This document shows positions 52,814-63,427 of a stretch of DNA of 64,000 nt, in pieces (position 1 is the stretch's first letter; every line of letters begins with the position of its first letter). The notes under the pieces are model-generated. The model did no database searches and was not told where the DNA came from. It worked only from the letters and a program-made list of their open reading frames with translations. The position numbers and the translations under genes were made by a program. The DNA is from Gracilaria gracilis (lineage: Eukaryota > Rhodophyta > Florideophyceae > Gracilariales > Gracilariaceae): NCBI GenBank assembly GCA_030374805.1, contig JARGSG010000012.1, positions 434,001 through 498,000 on the forward strand, given 5' to 3'.

Positions 52814-53730
52814 GTTGAGGTGATTTGGGGAGGGGTAGAGGATCCGCGCGGGTACTTGCGCTCGATACCCTTCAGTTGCTTGTGTGAGCGGCGAGGCGGT
52901 GCGCAGCGCGAAGGAGGCCGTCACGCAGCGGCGTGCGCAAGTGAGGCGCAAAGCGGCGTGACAAGCTCAAATGGCGCACGGTTAACGGGCTATTGGGGAA
53001 GGCTACGGCGGCTACGGCGGCCACGTTTGGCAGCGAACGCCAAACAGCGCGTCGCCGACGGAACGAGTACAGTATATATACCGCGTAGACGTGCAGCGCG
53101 GACTGAACAGTGGGAGGGAGACGCAGCCCGCGGGGCGAGCAAACGACGGGGCGAACAGCGCTGCTGCGGCCAACGCACGCACGGGGAGCTTGCGGAAGAC
53201 GAGAAGCGGCGGGAGGACGACGCCTCGCCGCCGTGGAGAACATCCGAGGCGGCTTGAGCCTCCAAACGGCGCGCGCTCCACAGCGGCGATCGAATCGTGG
53301 CAGCTACGACGCGTGGACACGTGGGGGGCCGCCAGCACGCGTACACGTACGCACGTGTGTCTTGACAGACGCGGCGGCTGTCAGTGCAAGGAGCTCGGTG
53401 CAACAACAATGCAAGGTGGCAGGCCGGCGAGACGCCGAACGGGCGCGTCGCGGGACGTGCGCCTGCCACGCGGCTGACATGCGCGCGCGCGTACGCGCTC
53501 ACACGTACTGCATTGGTTGCCTTCGGGCGCTTCCTTCGCTCCGCCCACTTTTTTTGCGGTTACGCGCTGCCGCCGCGGCTGTTGAACAGACGGCGTATTC
53601 GTGAGGGCTTGTGCATGTTCTTCCTCGGTTGATGCGCCCTACTTGCGCTTTGTCTTGTTCCGTGTGCTGCGCGTGGTGAATCGCCTTCGTCCCGCCACTT
53701 TGTTGCTGCCTTGTTTGTTCACCCGCGATT
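52814..53730. promoter_or_regulatory. GC-rich divergent promoter region
   Basis: 917 bases between the BED-dehydrogenase and claudin-like genes. CpG-dense with overlapping spurious frames on both strands. A gtatatatacc palindrome at about 53071-53081 is a possible TATA element. Confidence 0.4.
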
Positions 53731-54479
53731 ATGGCCTCAGTTCTGGGTGTTGGTGCCGCCTTCGTTAGCTTCGTGGCGCTTGTGTTGGCTGCCGTTGCGA
53801 TTGCCTCCAACTATTGGCTTACCATTTCGCTTGATGGCGATGCCGCAGCCTCGCCGCTCAATCCCACCACATTGGATGATGGCTTGTCCGACCTTACCAT
53901 CAGCTACAAACTGAAGCACTTCGGCCTCTGGGTCGGCTGTCATCGAGAGATTGTAAGTTTGTGCTCCTTCTCTTCCTTTTAGCTCGTGCTCATTTTCTCA
54001 CATCTTGTTGTCGTCGTCACGATTCGTAGAATTTTGAAAAGCGCTCGTGCGCGTACATCGGCTCTTCGTGCTACACAAATGTGTGTTGGGTTCGAAACGG
54101 AGTGGATAATACTTGCAACAACTTCCGTTTGCTTCCCATCGACAACTGCTCGGCGTATCAAGCTACTCGCGCAATGGTTGTCATCGGTACAATCTTTCTC
54201 ATATTAGGTTCTTCGATCCTTGTCGTTTCCGTGTGCATCACATCAAAGAGTCTGTCAACTGCGGGAGCCTTGTTCACCTTTTTGGCCTCCTTCTTTCTCA
54301 TGATTGGTTTTGCCGTCTTCTACGATCGTACTCACAACTATCTGGATGACATTGCCTCCATCGGTTGGTCCTTTGTCCTTCTCATCGTCGCATGGCCGCT
54401 GGCATTTGTAGCCGCGGTCATTGGGTTGATAGCCTCCTTGCAAAGTTCAAAACAAGAGGAATTTGACGAATCTGGGTAA
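53731..54479 (+). CDS. claudin-like tetraspan membrane protein, 223 aa
   Basis: Exon 1 is 53731-53952 and exon 2 is 54030-54479. The 77-base GT-AG intron joins in phase (HREI-NFEKRS). Four membrane helices lie at about residues 5-28, 115-138, 146-168 and 185-205. The large first extracellular loop carries the signature of the PMP22/EMP/claudin superfamily: a Trp just after helix 1 (NYW), then GLWVGC and a second Cys after ten residues (C-HREINFEKRS-C). Further cysteines (SSCYTNVC, NTC, DNC) suggest more disulfides. A short acidic tail (KQEEFDESG) lacks a clear PDZ ligand. Function in an alga is unknown; a plasma-membrane adhesion or channel-auxiliary role would be inference. Divergent from the BED-dehydrogenase gene. 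Confidence 0.75.
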
Positions 54480-55072
54480 TCTCTCGTCTTTCTCTTGCTC
54501 TCCCAACATGGATGATCCTCGTTCCCTTCGTATGGGTGGCCAGCTTACTCTTTCGGGCCATCCAGTGTTCTTGTTTTTTTTTTGTTTTCTACGAATCGCC
54601 TTGGACACATGTGACAATGTATGGACGTTTGTACCGTCCGCGGATACACGCTTCTGTCACGTCATGCTGCCTCTTGTCTGTTGTACGTTTTTTCTGGTGC
54701 TTGTGCTCAGAATGGGTGCGCTTTCTGGCTTTTGCGTTGTGTTCCATCTTCGCCTTTTTGGAAGTGCAGATACATAACATATGGTCTGGGAGCCTTTGTG
54801 GCTTTTTCTCGCACGTTTCCGATTTTCGACTTAATTCTAACCCAGTACAAGCTTGACACTCTCCTTCATCTATAAAGCATATTCGTTGTCCCTTGTTAGC
54901 TGCTTTCTTTTTTGTTGCTCATGCTGCTTTTGCTACTGAGGCTCAGAACAAGTGGGCATGAAACTGGTTGGTGGCGCATTTCACTTCAAAGAAATGCATA
55001 CAGGGTATTACAAATGATTGTTATATTGTACATATATCGGTTTTGACAAACAGCTCTACGAAAGAGAAAAGA
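54480..55072. other. convergent spacer, no supported gene
   Basis: About 590 bases, T-rich (gttctttttttttgttttc near 54567). Overlapping Cys/Phe-rich short frames come from the T bias. Likely 3' untranslated DNA. Confidence 0.35.
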
Positions 55073-55693
55073 TCAACATGGGTCGTTTCCTTCGGACAAT
55101 CTCTTCATGAACGCCAGAACCGCATTGGTACCCACTTCATCCCAATGCTCGTCCGAAAGAACTCTGCCGAAGACATCATCTTCTGTAGCAATCAAATTAA
55201 TCGAAAGTCTCAATCTGGTCTCACTATCAACCTCACACACACATTTCTTATCAAGCACCACGTCGGTAGAACCCCTCAAATCCACAGCAGTATCCTTCAA
55301 ATGGCTGCTCAGTAGCAAAGGCCTCAGCCATATCCTACCCTTGCCATCATCTAGTTCCTGTACAACCTCGGCAAACATAGTAGCAAAGCCCTCTTTTTCT
55401 ACCTTGACAATCTTACGAGATGAAGGTTTCACCCGCTCTCTCGACTCTATTCGGCTAGCTGTATAGCCGAATTCATCTTCCAGCGACGCTGGTCTCCACG
55501 GTGGAAGCAACGGTTTCGAGCCGTCGAAGTGATGAAACGAATGATTGAAACGCGGACCCAATGGAGGGAAATGCTGAGAGTCGTCATCGTCCTTATTATC
55601 GTTCGCAGACGCACGCACACATATTCTGCGGCTCAAATAAGCGCCGGTCGCGCCTTGCTTGGAGGTGCCTGTAAACGAGCTCACAAACGGCAT
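55073..55693 (-). CDS. probable plastid-targeted conserved protein, 206 aa
   Basis: ATG 55693 is chosen; the frame is open 16 codons up from TTG only. The N-terminus (MPFVSSFTGTSKQ...YLSRRICVRASAND) looks like a plastid transit peptide with a VRA-S processing context. The mature part has the pattern GRIWLRPLLLSS, DLRGSTDVVLDKKCV and SETRLRLSINLI, which reminds me of small cyanobacterial and plastid proteins of unknown function with WxRPL and DLR...DLL segments; I cannot name the family. Acidic and soluble. Single exon, convergent with the claudin-like gene. Confidence 0.5.
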   Translation of the reverse strand: MPFVSSFTGTSKQGATGAYLSRRICVRASANDNKDDDDSQHFPPLGPRFNHSFHHFDGSKPLLPPWRPASLEDEFGYTASRIESRERVKPSSRKIVKVEKEGFATMFAEVVQELDDGKGRIWLRPLLLSSHLKDTAVDLRGSTDVVLDKKCVCEVDSETRLRLSINLIATEDDVFGRVLSDEHWDEVGTNAVLAFMKRLSEGNDPC

Positions 55694-56275
55694 GACGATG
55701 GCTTCTGTCCGCGTTCGATGGGGTGCCACTAATCGCAACAATTACGCCTCTTCAACCTCGTCCTTAAGGGCGCGCACTTTCGCGGCCTGGTGCGACAGCA
55801 GTGGAACGTGACGGAGGCTCAGAAATATCTGCCCCGAGAGATGTGGTGATAACGTGGATGTGCGGTGAAGATGTAACTTGAGAATGCAAAAGGCGTTGTG
55901 ACACGTGACGTTTTGCTGTTTAGACGTTCCTGGTTCGTTGAGAAATGGCACTCTATGTAACGCACTGTAATATGGCGAGTACAGCTGGTCCTTCAGTCGG
56001 TCCTGGGCCCGGACCCTTTCTAGTGCGTGACAAGAGCCATTCTGCCCCGTGCATATTATTACATTCTTAAACAGCAGCGTGTTGCGGTGTGGTGGATGCC
56101 GAGGATACAATGTATGCGAGCAACACGATTGCAATACATGATCACACAGCTCGAAGCTCAAGTGCATCTTGGGAGTCGTACAATAATCAACAAAGCAGTG
56201 ACTGAGTAAACAATTATCTTTATCTCTACACTTCCATCTACCCCTAAGCAGGATGAGAAAATAGACTTCCCAAGC
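55694..56275. other. intergenic, no supported gene
   Basis: 580 bases with short frames only. A 141-codon minus frame (55742-56167) has a His/Ser/Leu-rich composition without recognisable content and is probably spurious. Confidence 0.35.
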
Positions 56276-59200
56276 TTAGAAGAACGGTTTCGGGCTCGGG
56301 TTTGAGAAATCAGGCATCGGTCTCGCCTTGAAAACCCTGCGTCGCCTTTCCATCTCTTCTCGCTTGCGTTTCTGTTCCTCCAATTGCTTCAATGCTCTTG
56401 CCTGCAACTCCGCCCCAGTCAAATTGAATGGTTGTGGAACCGTCACCCGCTGCCGCGGTGGTCGTCTAGTCTCCGACAACGTTGCTCGCCTTCCAGCACC
56501 AGCTCCAGGTGCTCTCATCTCTTGCAACCTAAACGAAGCTGCAGCCCCTCTGAGGTTGGATGGAGAAAGCGTGGCCCGTCTGTTATTGTTGAATGACAGC
56601 GTTCTTCGAAGTGGTGCGTGTAGAGGCCCAATATCATCCATACCCTGAGGAGAGGCCTTCGGTCTGTCACTAGGGGTCACCGGTGTTGAAGCTGTTCCAA
56701 GTCTTCGTGCAGAACCTTGCGGACCTGGGGAACCAGCTGACCGAACAGGAGATACTCCACTGAAAGTGGAACCACGTGGCAGACGACTTCCTGGTGATAG
56801 TGAGGCGCGATCCCGGCTACGAGAGTTCAGCAACTCTGCCACACGAGGGAGTTTGACGGGTTTGCGCTCGTTCGACAAATTTCTCGCAGGTGCCAAAGAA
56901 CCCGGACGGTGCGGCTGCTGTTGAGAACTGGATGAGCCACGTCCCCTCAGCGGGCTCAGCCCCTTCGGCGACGTTGCAGCACTTCTAGATAACGGGGTTA
57001 CTGTACCAGAAGATGAGGCCTTGCTCGGCGGAAGGCGTGATGACATGATGCGAGATCCGGGAGACAAAGAAGTCGGCGTCATCGAACCTGGGAAACGTCT
57101 TCGCAGCGGATTCGCATCGGTCTCGCTCTCCAGTCTTTCCATCCTTGTGCTTGAAGCGCTCGAATGTGCAGGACTTGCCAAGTTATGTGACCTTCTCGGA
57201 ATCCGGGAGGGTGTTAAAGTTCTCTTAGTTTCGGCTCTCGCATGCTTGGAAGCTCGGCTCGATGCGGCTGATTGAGAATGTTCATTTGCTGCCTGTGCGC
57301 CTGCTTTCTCTTCAGATCGCGTTCGCAAGAAGGCTTCCTGACCCTCGTCCGCTTCCAATCCAGGGTCCTCATCCCGTACATCAACAACACTGACCTCTGG
57401 TAGAGCACCCGCAGAATCCACCTGTTGGGCTGTTGCACTTGTCGTGGTAGAGCGAGTTGTGCTGACCGTTGCTGACCCATCAAAACCAGCTGTTCTGCCG
57501 TCGACAGGTATAGTATTCGTTGAAGAAACTGTTTCCGGAGGCTTGTCAGAGACGCCGTGAATGTCAATCTTTGCGACCTTTTCTGTGATTTCGTGTACAG
57601 CATCAGAGGCGTCTCCGGCGTCCTCGCTCGCATCCTCCCTCGTTGAAGAGGCTGCCTGTCTAATCGACAACACACCGGCGGGGTCTCTGGAGGCCGGATC
57701 ATCGTAACTTTCCGCCTTTCGCACATTGGATACATTCGCGACACTTCCGATATCCGCGGGAGAAATTGCCCCTGCGGGGGAGCCATCAGTCGCAGCCATC
57801 TTGTTCTTTGCAGAAGAGTTCGGAATGTCCGCAATTGCAGCAGAACTCAAGGTGGTCAATGACCTTGGTTCTACAGCCGTGTCCTGTAATGATGACGGAT
57901 TTAACGTAGAATATTCCCCAGTTGCCAAAGCCGGTGAGCTTATTTTGGAGTCGCGAATTTCGTTTGTTGTACGAGTAATAACAGCCTCGATGGCAGAATC
58001 ACGTTCTAGGCGAGAGTTGTCTTGCTCCACCGGAGTTGAAACGGTTATGGAGGTGATCGTAAACGATCTTGAGTTTGATTCCACTTCCGGAATGTGCGAA
58101 TTTTCAACCACTGGCCTTGGCACTGATGGCTGCGCTCTATCAACAATCCCGCTTACTTGTACAGCAGCGTGCGGCATACTTGCGCCGCTCTCACTCTTCT
58201 GCGCTTCATAGGAAGAATCGTCCATAGGGGCAGAAATGTCTTCCTGATGCGTGTCACCACCTCTTGCGACGTCCGCCCCATGACCAGAAGTGGTCATATC
58301 ACAGTGCTCCTTGCTGGAGACAACCCCTTCAACGAATTCAGTTGATCCGTCCTGTGATGTTTGTATGCCAGCAGCCTTGGAGTATATGTCCAACGTTTCG
58401 ATTGCACGAGCAACGGATTCGTCAGTGACTTCAAGGTTGTCAGCATCTACGTGAAGAGACTTGGAAAGAGCATCAACGTTGACCGTGCTGCCTTCCAGTT
58501 CGTCTACACCATTGCCGCTGAGGTCAGCGCCGACCTGAGGGACAGTGGTCTGGACAGCAGCATCGGAAGCATTCGAAGGTGGTAATGGAGAAGTCATACT
58601 TTCCCGTGCATCACGCTCAGACTTAGAAATCGAGGCGATTGACAACGCGCGATGAGAAATGCGATCGGCTTCATCAGAGAAAAAGTCAAATTCAGAAGGA
58701 TCTACAGTGGCACCAACAGATGATAGGTCAACGTCATCTTCCATTGCGGACGTACTCTCCTTGGATGCAGTGATAACAGTATCGGTTTCATGAGCAAAAG
58801 ATACGGAGGACTTGGAAGTGGTGGGATGTTGAAGTTGTTCGACGGATGTAAACGTGGGTGGCGGCTTTGAAGCGTCTGATAAACGCTGTTCCGCTTCGAG
58901 GCGATCGACGATTGGAGTGACAGATTTTGAGGACGGATGTTTGGTGGTGGAGGCGTCTCGTGAGAGGTCGGATGGAGTGGTGTTTGATTCAAAATGCTGT
59001 ACAATGTCGGCGATGGAACGTGTAGTAGATCCGCTTAAAGGGGGTACCGGAGAACCGAAAGTGGCACTGACTTGGTAGTCAGACGTGACGGACACGGCCT
59101 CATCAATGGCAAGGCTCGAAAAAGTAGACTGAGGCGACAAGACTGCGTCAGCGTCGACGGTAGGTGCGGTGAGGTGGGAGGCTGAGTTATGGTGAGGGAG

Positions 59201-59446
59201 CAAAACTGGTTGTTCCAAATGCTTAACGGTGTCGGAATATATCTTGTCACGGCTGTTTCCGTGTTGCGCCGGATATTCATTGCGCTGCGGGGGAGGCGGT
59301 TGCGCAGATGGGTTATGTTCAAGCCGGTGTTCGATTGCAGCAATGGCGGTCTGAACGTTGTTTATAAACGACAGCGTATGCGGCGGTTTACGTCGCGAAG
59401 CGCCATGCGAGGTGGGCGAAGACGTGGGAGACGTCGTAGCGTCCAT
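56276..59446 (-). CDS. TPX2-family microtubule-associated protein with SxIP motif, 1056 aa
   Basis: Long, mostly disordered Ser/Thr/Ala-rich protein. First ATG 59446 (MDATTSPTSS); the frame is open seven codons up from GTG. The last 60 residues form a TPX2 C-terminal-type block: VTVPQPFNLTGAE, a charged helix (LEEQKRKREEMERRRR), then VFKARPMP and SPKPFF. A basic Ser/Pro/Arg stretch (about 735-950) contains TPSRIPRR near residue 745, an SxIP motif that in other MAPs binds EB1 at growing plus ends, and many SP/TP sites suited to mitotic kinases. The N-terminal two thirds is acidic and repetitive, with no domain. Expected to act at spindle or cortical microtubules. Divergent from RACK1. Confidence 0.75.
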   Translation of the reverse strand: MDATTSPTSSPTSHGASRRKPPHTLSFINNVQTAIAAIEHRLEHNPSAQPPPPQRNEYPAQHGNSRDKIYSDTVKHLEQPVLLPHHNSASHLTAPTVDADAVLSPQSTFSSLAIDEAVSVTSDYQVSATFGSPVPPLSGSTTRSIADIVQHFESNTTPSDLSRDASTTKHPSSKSVTPIVDRLEAEQRLSDASKPPPTFTSVEQLQHPTTSKSSVSFAHETDTVITASKESTSAMEDDVDLSSVGATVDPSEFDFFSDEADRISHRALSIASISKSERDARESMTSPLPPSNASDAAVQTTVPQVGADLSGNGVDELEGSTVNVDALSKSLHVDADNLEVTDESVARAIETLDIYSKAAGIQTSQDGSTEFVEGVVSSKEHCDMTTSGHGADVARGGDTHQEDISAPMDDSSYEAQKSESGASMPHAAVQVSGIVDRAQPSVPRPVVENSHIPEVESNSRSFTITSITVSTPVEQDNSRLERDSAIEAVITRTTNEIRDSKISSPALATGEYSTLNPSSLQDTAVEPRSLTTLSSAAIADIPNSSAKNKMAATDGSPAGAISPADIGSVANVSNVRKAESYDDPASRDPAGVLSIRQAASSTREDASEDAGDASDAVHEITEKVAKIDIHGVSDKPPETVSSTNTIPVDGRTAGFDGSATVSTTRSTTTSATAQQVDSAGALPEVSVVDVRDEDPGLEADEGQEAFLRTRSEEKAGAQAANEHSQSAASSRASKHARAETKRTLTPSRIPRRSHNLASPAHSSASSTRMERLESETDANPLRRRFPGSMTPTSLSPGSRIMSSRLPPSKASSSGTVTPLSRSAATSPKGLSPLRGRGSSSSQQQPHRPGSLAPARNLSNERKPVKLPRVAELLNSRSRDRASLSPGSRLPRGSTFSGVSPVRSAGSPGPQGSARRLGTASTPVTPSDRPKASPQGMDDIGPLHAPLRRTLSFNNNRRATLSPSNLRGAAASFRLQEMRAPGAGAGRRATLSETRRPPRQRVTVPQPFNLTGAELQARALKQLEEQKRKREEMERRRRVFKARPMPDFSNPSPKPFF

Positions 59447-60149
59447 TCGCAAGCTGGGGCTCCACACAGCGGCGCGCGCGGACGGGAGGAAGAACGAGGC
59501 TGGCTACAGCGGCTGACGTGAATTCTTAAGACGAGCAGCGTGGCGGCGTCGCGACCAAAGCGCGGGGCCACACGGCGAAGGAATCAGGCTGCTGCCCCGG
59601 GCGGCTTGCGGGAGGTTGGCGGCGGCCGGTGCTACGTCGGGTCGGCGCTTGTCTGGCGAAGTGGCGGCGATGGGCGTGGAAACGCGCTGTTGCTGTTGGC
59701 GCGCCCAATGTGCGCTCCCGAGCCGCGCGTGTGCGCATGAGCGCCATCTGTGCGCGCAGCAGCGTGGCGCAGCGCGTGCGGTCACGCGCGCTGCTCCGCG
59801 CAGTGCACCGCTTCAACGTCGTTGCGGCAGAAATGTTCGCCGTTGTGACTGCGCGCCGTGCTGTCACGCGTGCCCTTCGTCACACTTTCGTTAAAGAGCC
59901 CTCTGAAAATCGTCACGTACACATTGTCCAGCTGTTAACGTGCCCACGTGCCCACGTGCCCACCTGGCTCTCTTGATCTGTTTGCTACCGCCGTCGGCCG
60001 TAGTGATACCTTCCCAGTACGATGTTGGTAAGGTTACTAATCCGCTCCCTCAGAATCGATCATCCGCATCCGTCTACGCCTTCCCCCCCATCCGAGCCGA
60101 GCCGAGCCGAGCCAACCAGCGCCGCCATCGCATCGCCCCATCGCTCAAA
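59447..60149. promoter_or_regulatory. divergent promoter region of TPX2-like and RACK1 genes
   Basis: 700 GC-rich bases. Contains a tandem gtgcccac repeat (59940-59960) and a gccgagccgagccgagcc repeat near 60097. The RACK1 frame stays open upstream to 59940, but the first good ATG is at 60150. Confidence 0.4.
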
Positions 60150-61130
60150 ATGGGAGAAACTTTATCGTTCCGCGGATACTTGAAGGGCCATTCCGGCTGG
60201 GTCACCGCCATCGCCGCCACCGTCGACCCCAATGATAGCGACTCCCCGGACATTGTGCTCTCCGCCTCGCGCGATAAGACCATCATCGTGTGGCAACTCA
60301 CCACCGATGCCGAGGATCAGACCTCGTACGGATACCCCAAGAGGTCCCTTCAAGGCCACGGTCACTTTGTGTCCGACGTTGTTTTGTCGTATGATGGCCA
60401 GTTTGCCTTGTCCTCATCCTGGGATCACACTCTTCGTCTCTGGGACTTGAACACCGGCAATACTACCAGGCGATTTGTTGGTCACACCAAGGACGTTCTT
60501 TCTGTCGCTTTCTCTGCCGATAACCGTCAAATCGTCTCTGGATCGCGCGATCGAACCATCAAATTATGGAATACGCTTGGTGAATGTAAATACACCATTC
60601 ACGATGAGGGACATTCAGAGTGGGTTTCCTGCGTGCGTTTCTCTCCCTCCACCCAGAACCCGCTCATTGTTTCGTGCGGATGGGATAAGTTGGTCAAGGT
60701 ATGGAACCTTACCAACTGCAAGCTCCGCACCAACCTTCAAAACCACACCGGATATCTCAACGCCGTTACAGTATCTCCAGATGGCTCTCTGTGCGCGTCG
60801 GGAGGTAAGGATGGTGTGGCCATGCTATGGGATTTGCAAGAAGGGAAGCACTTGTATTCCTTGGAAGCAAATGATATTATTCACGCCTTGTGTTTCTCAC
60901 CCAATCGGTACTGGCTTTGCGCTGCTACCAATTCTTGCATTAAGATTTGGGATTTGGAATCTAAGACAGTTGTCGATGAATTGCGCGACGACCAAGGTGA
61001 AATTGGTAAGAAATCTGCTGTGCCAGCTTGCATCTCTCTTGCTTGGTCTAGCGATGGATCTACGTTGTTCTCTGGATACACCGATAACGTTATTCGTGTA
61101 TGGGGTGTTGGCCTCGGTCGAGGGAATTGA
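60150..61130 (+). CDS. RACK1: RACK1, WD40 ribosomal scaffold protein, 326 aa
   Basis: Seven-bladed WD40 propeller that sits on the 40S subunit and binds signalling kinases. ATG 60150 in good context (aaaATGg) gives [22 protein letters not shown]. Repeats are readable as GH...WD-type units: [77 protein letters not shown] and [35 protein letters not shown] is the segment most conserved from yeast to animals. The length matches the family. Single exon; codon use is strongly biased in the first half, as expected for a highly expressed gene. Confidence 0.97.
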   Translation: MGETLSFRGYLKGHSGWVTAIAATVDPNDSDSPDIVLSASRDKTIIVWQLTTDAEDQTSYGYPKRSLQGHGHFVSDVVLSYDGQFALSSSWDHTLRLWDLNTGNTTRRFVGHTKDVLSVAFSADNRQIVSGSRDRTIKLWNTLGECKYTIHDEGHSEWVSCVRFSPSTQNPLIVSCGWDKLVKVWNLTNCKLRTNLQNHTGYLNAVTVSPDGSLCASGGKDGVAMLWDLQEGKHLYSLEANDIIHALCFSPNRYWLCAATNSCIKIWDLESKTVVDELRDDQGEIGKKSAVPACISLAWSSDGSTLFSGYTDNVIRVWGVGLGRGN

Positions 61131-61647
61131 GTCGCCATCGATGAATGTAGACGATGAAGGTCGAGAGCGTGCTTCAGGTTCCTTAGCATCGATTTGCAAA
61201 CCTCCAGGAAGGGAGTTGGGTCACCGTCTCTGAATGTAGGCGATGAAGGAATGGCTAGGGATGGCCCTGTGTGTGTGTAGCTGCGTCAGGGTCGGTGCCG
61301 TCACCGGATGCCTAAGATGGTTCATGTTCAGCATTTATGGCAATACGAGCGTTTCGTATGCGCGTGTACTGATACAGATCACCTTCCCACGAACAGCATA
61401 TAAAGAAAGCTGAAGCAAACGGCCACGTTAATTCCGTTCATTCGGAATCACTAATGTCTTTACAACATACTCTACCTTAAGTACAAAGTTGTACGTGCTG
61501 CAACTTGTTCCTCCACGTTGATATTTCATATCGTTGTCCTAGGCCTATTCCGCAGCATGATCTTTTTTAGGTGATACACCTTTTAAGATCTGTTCAGCCA
61601 GTCGGTTCCCCGGACTGTGTAGCGCAATCACCTTGCAAACATTTCTG
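61131..61647. other. convergent spacer, likely 3' UTRs
   Basis: A near-duplicate segment occurs just after the RACK1 stop: cgatgaatgtag.cgatgaagg (61138-61160) and tgaatgtaggcgatgaagg (61232-61250). Otherwise nothing. Confidence 0.4.
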
Positions 61648-62265
61648 TCAGAAAACTAATTCACTGTCGTGAGCTGGAATGGTTGCCACAATTCTTTGCG
61701 GCGAGTAAGCGTCTTTGTCTATTTCTAATTGAATACCTTCTGAATGTCCAGACTTGTCATTGCAGCCGTCTTGGAGACAGATGTCTTGAACTCCATCATA
61801 ACGACGTATTTTCCAAATTCGCCCTAACAAGAGCAAAATCGATGCCGTCAGCACCATGAACAAAGCCAGACCAAGGACAGAAAGGCAAAGAATCCAAACG
61901 ATACCAACTTGTGAAGCAATGTACGTCCAAATTGCTTGCGCGGCGAGAACGAAGCAGCATCCAACCGAACCGAATGACACAGCGATAAGAAGAAGGTTAA
62001 GGGGATGATCATCGCCTCGTTGGATTTGATTCCTTAGAGGATGAGCTGCTTTGTGCAAATGCCATGCCAAGGTTGACATCGCACTTGAACACAGGTTGAA
62101 AGCCCATGATAAAGTGAAGCACAGTAGCATTGCAGCTCGAAGGGAAGGTGGTTGGAACGCTTCGCGATGTATACAGATTGTCAAGAAAGGAAAGAGCGAA
62201 ACGACTGTTGACAGGATGGCAGTAGCCGTCAGATGGTGAATGCGCCGTCGAGGAAGCCCGTGCAT
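61648..62265 (-). CDS. four-TM membrane protein, unknown, 205 aa
   Basis: ATG 62265 (MHGLPRRR). Four hydrophobic segments at about residues 14-32, 44-66, 92-113 and 121-148, short loops, and a hydrophilic acidic C-terminus with Cys (DICLQDGCNDKSG). A basic N-terminus before helix 1 suggests it is cytosolic. I recognise no family; the spacing recalls tetraspan proteins but the claudin WGLWCC signature is absent. Convergent with RACK1. Confidence 0.5.
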   Translation of the reverse strand: MHGLPRRRIHHLTATAILSTVVSLFPFLTICIHREAFQPPSLRAAMLLCFTLSWAFNLCSSAMSTLAWHLHKAAHPLRNQIQRGDDHPLNLLLIAVSFGSVGCCFVLAAQAIWTYIASQVGIVWILCLSVLGLALFMVLTASILLLLGRIWKIRRYDGVQDICLQDGCNDKSGHSEGIQLEIDKDAYSPQRIVATIPAHDSELVF

Positions 62266-63426
62266 GAATAGTCTGTGATGAAATGAACATGGAAGACTGG
62301 CTCAGGTAGGGTGGGAATATTCAGATGTTATCCATTACTACTCAAGCTTAAGCTTTGCGCAGTGAGCGTCTCCGATGCAGAGCTTGCGACCTTCTCTTCC
62401 ACTTCCTGGACGTTTGTATTTTTGAGTCCTATCTTGAGAACAAACCTCTCAATGCAGGGGGCCTGCACTGCTTCTGCCTTCAGCTAGGTTTTTGCCACAT
62501 TGTAAGTAAACATCGAGGGATACGGTGCGACCCAATGTGGACGTGATATCATAGCATGAAGCAAGTCATACGTAACATCATGAGAAATAAAAACGGTTCT
62601 ACTCTTCCGAACGCATTCGCCGTTTTAGGCCATTCCGTAGCAATCATGATGAATGCACAAGAGCAACGACCGAACGCCTGCCATCTTTCACCGATACGCC
62701 TCTTATCCTCTGCTGCTTCCACTGTTTCGTTCTTTCGTGCCATCGACATGCCACTATTCACAGTGTGGTTGCGAACGGACACATGAATCTGACCAAGTAT
62801 ACTTCGATAGATTCGTTCTGAAGCAAAAGCACCTTCACAAAGATGAGAGATGATTGATTATACAGAGAGTGAGTGGAAGTACTCTAGCAAGCCATAGTCA
62901 AAGTCAATGACTATTCAGCTAAAGCTTAAACTTCACAAGGCAAGAGGCATGTCATCCACGGTTGTTGACGTTCTTCTCTGTTGTAATCTAGACAGTTTTT
63001 TCCAGTTCTTTTAACAGGTCCACTCTGCGCCCTCAACGAATTCGAGCTGGACGACTTGCCTGCGGGAGAAGCACCAAACGAATGGTTCCACTCGAGATCT
63101 CCAGAACAATGTGCAACGTTCATTTAAGCTCGATTTGATTAAAAGAGCACCTTGTCTCGCCCAAAATGTTCAGTGTCTACCCACTTAAAAAGGTGGTCGT
63201 ACGAAGGCACAAGGCAACGTAGTTCTAGCAAGTACACGGATATGTCACTTATCATCGCTCACATTGCTCGTCGCTTTCCGCAGCAGATATGCGTGTCTTA
63301 CACTGCGTAGTCACACATTTGTTTCGAAATGAGTGTCTACCCGTGTACATATAAAGGGTGAAGTGGATCTAACAATCCACTCTATTTCAGATTCCGATCC
63401 TTTCCATTAGCGCAGCCCAGACAAAA
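62266..63426. other. intergenic, no supported gene; possible promoter near 63350
   Basis: Only short frames. Near 63347-63380 there is a TATAAAGG box followed by GTGGAT-ctaaca-ATCCAC, a small hairpin; together they look like a core promoter, but no gene begins within the window beyond it. Confidence 0.3.
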
Positions 63427-63427
63427 T

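Noticed and set aside
52814-52951. 46-codon extension of the BED-dehydrogenase
   Set aside because: No ATG in the extension, Arg/Ala composition; ATG 52813 has a good context.
53012-53604. Several overlapping frames of 100-170 codons on both strands
   Set aside because: CpG-rich promoter DNA opens frames by chance; no domain.
59940-60149. N-terminal extension of RACK1
   Set aside because: No ATG; RACK1 proteins start at the MGETL-like segment, which has its own well-placed ATG.
62549-62786. Opposed 76-77-codon frames
   Set aside because: Mirror frames without family, signal or composition support.
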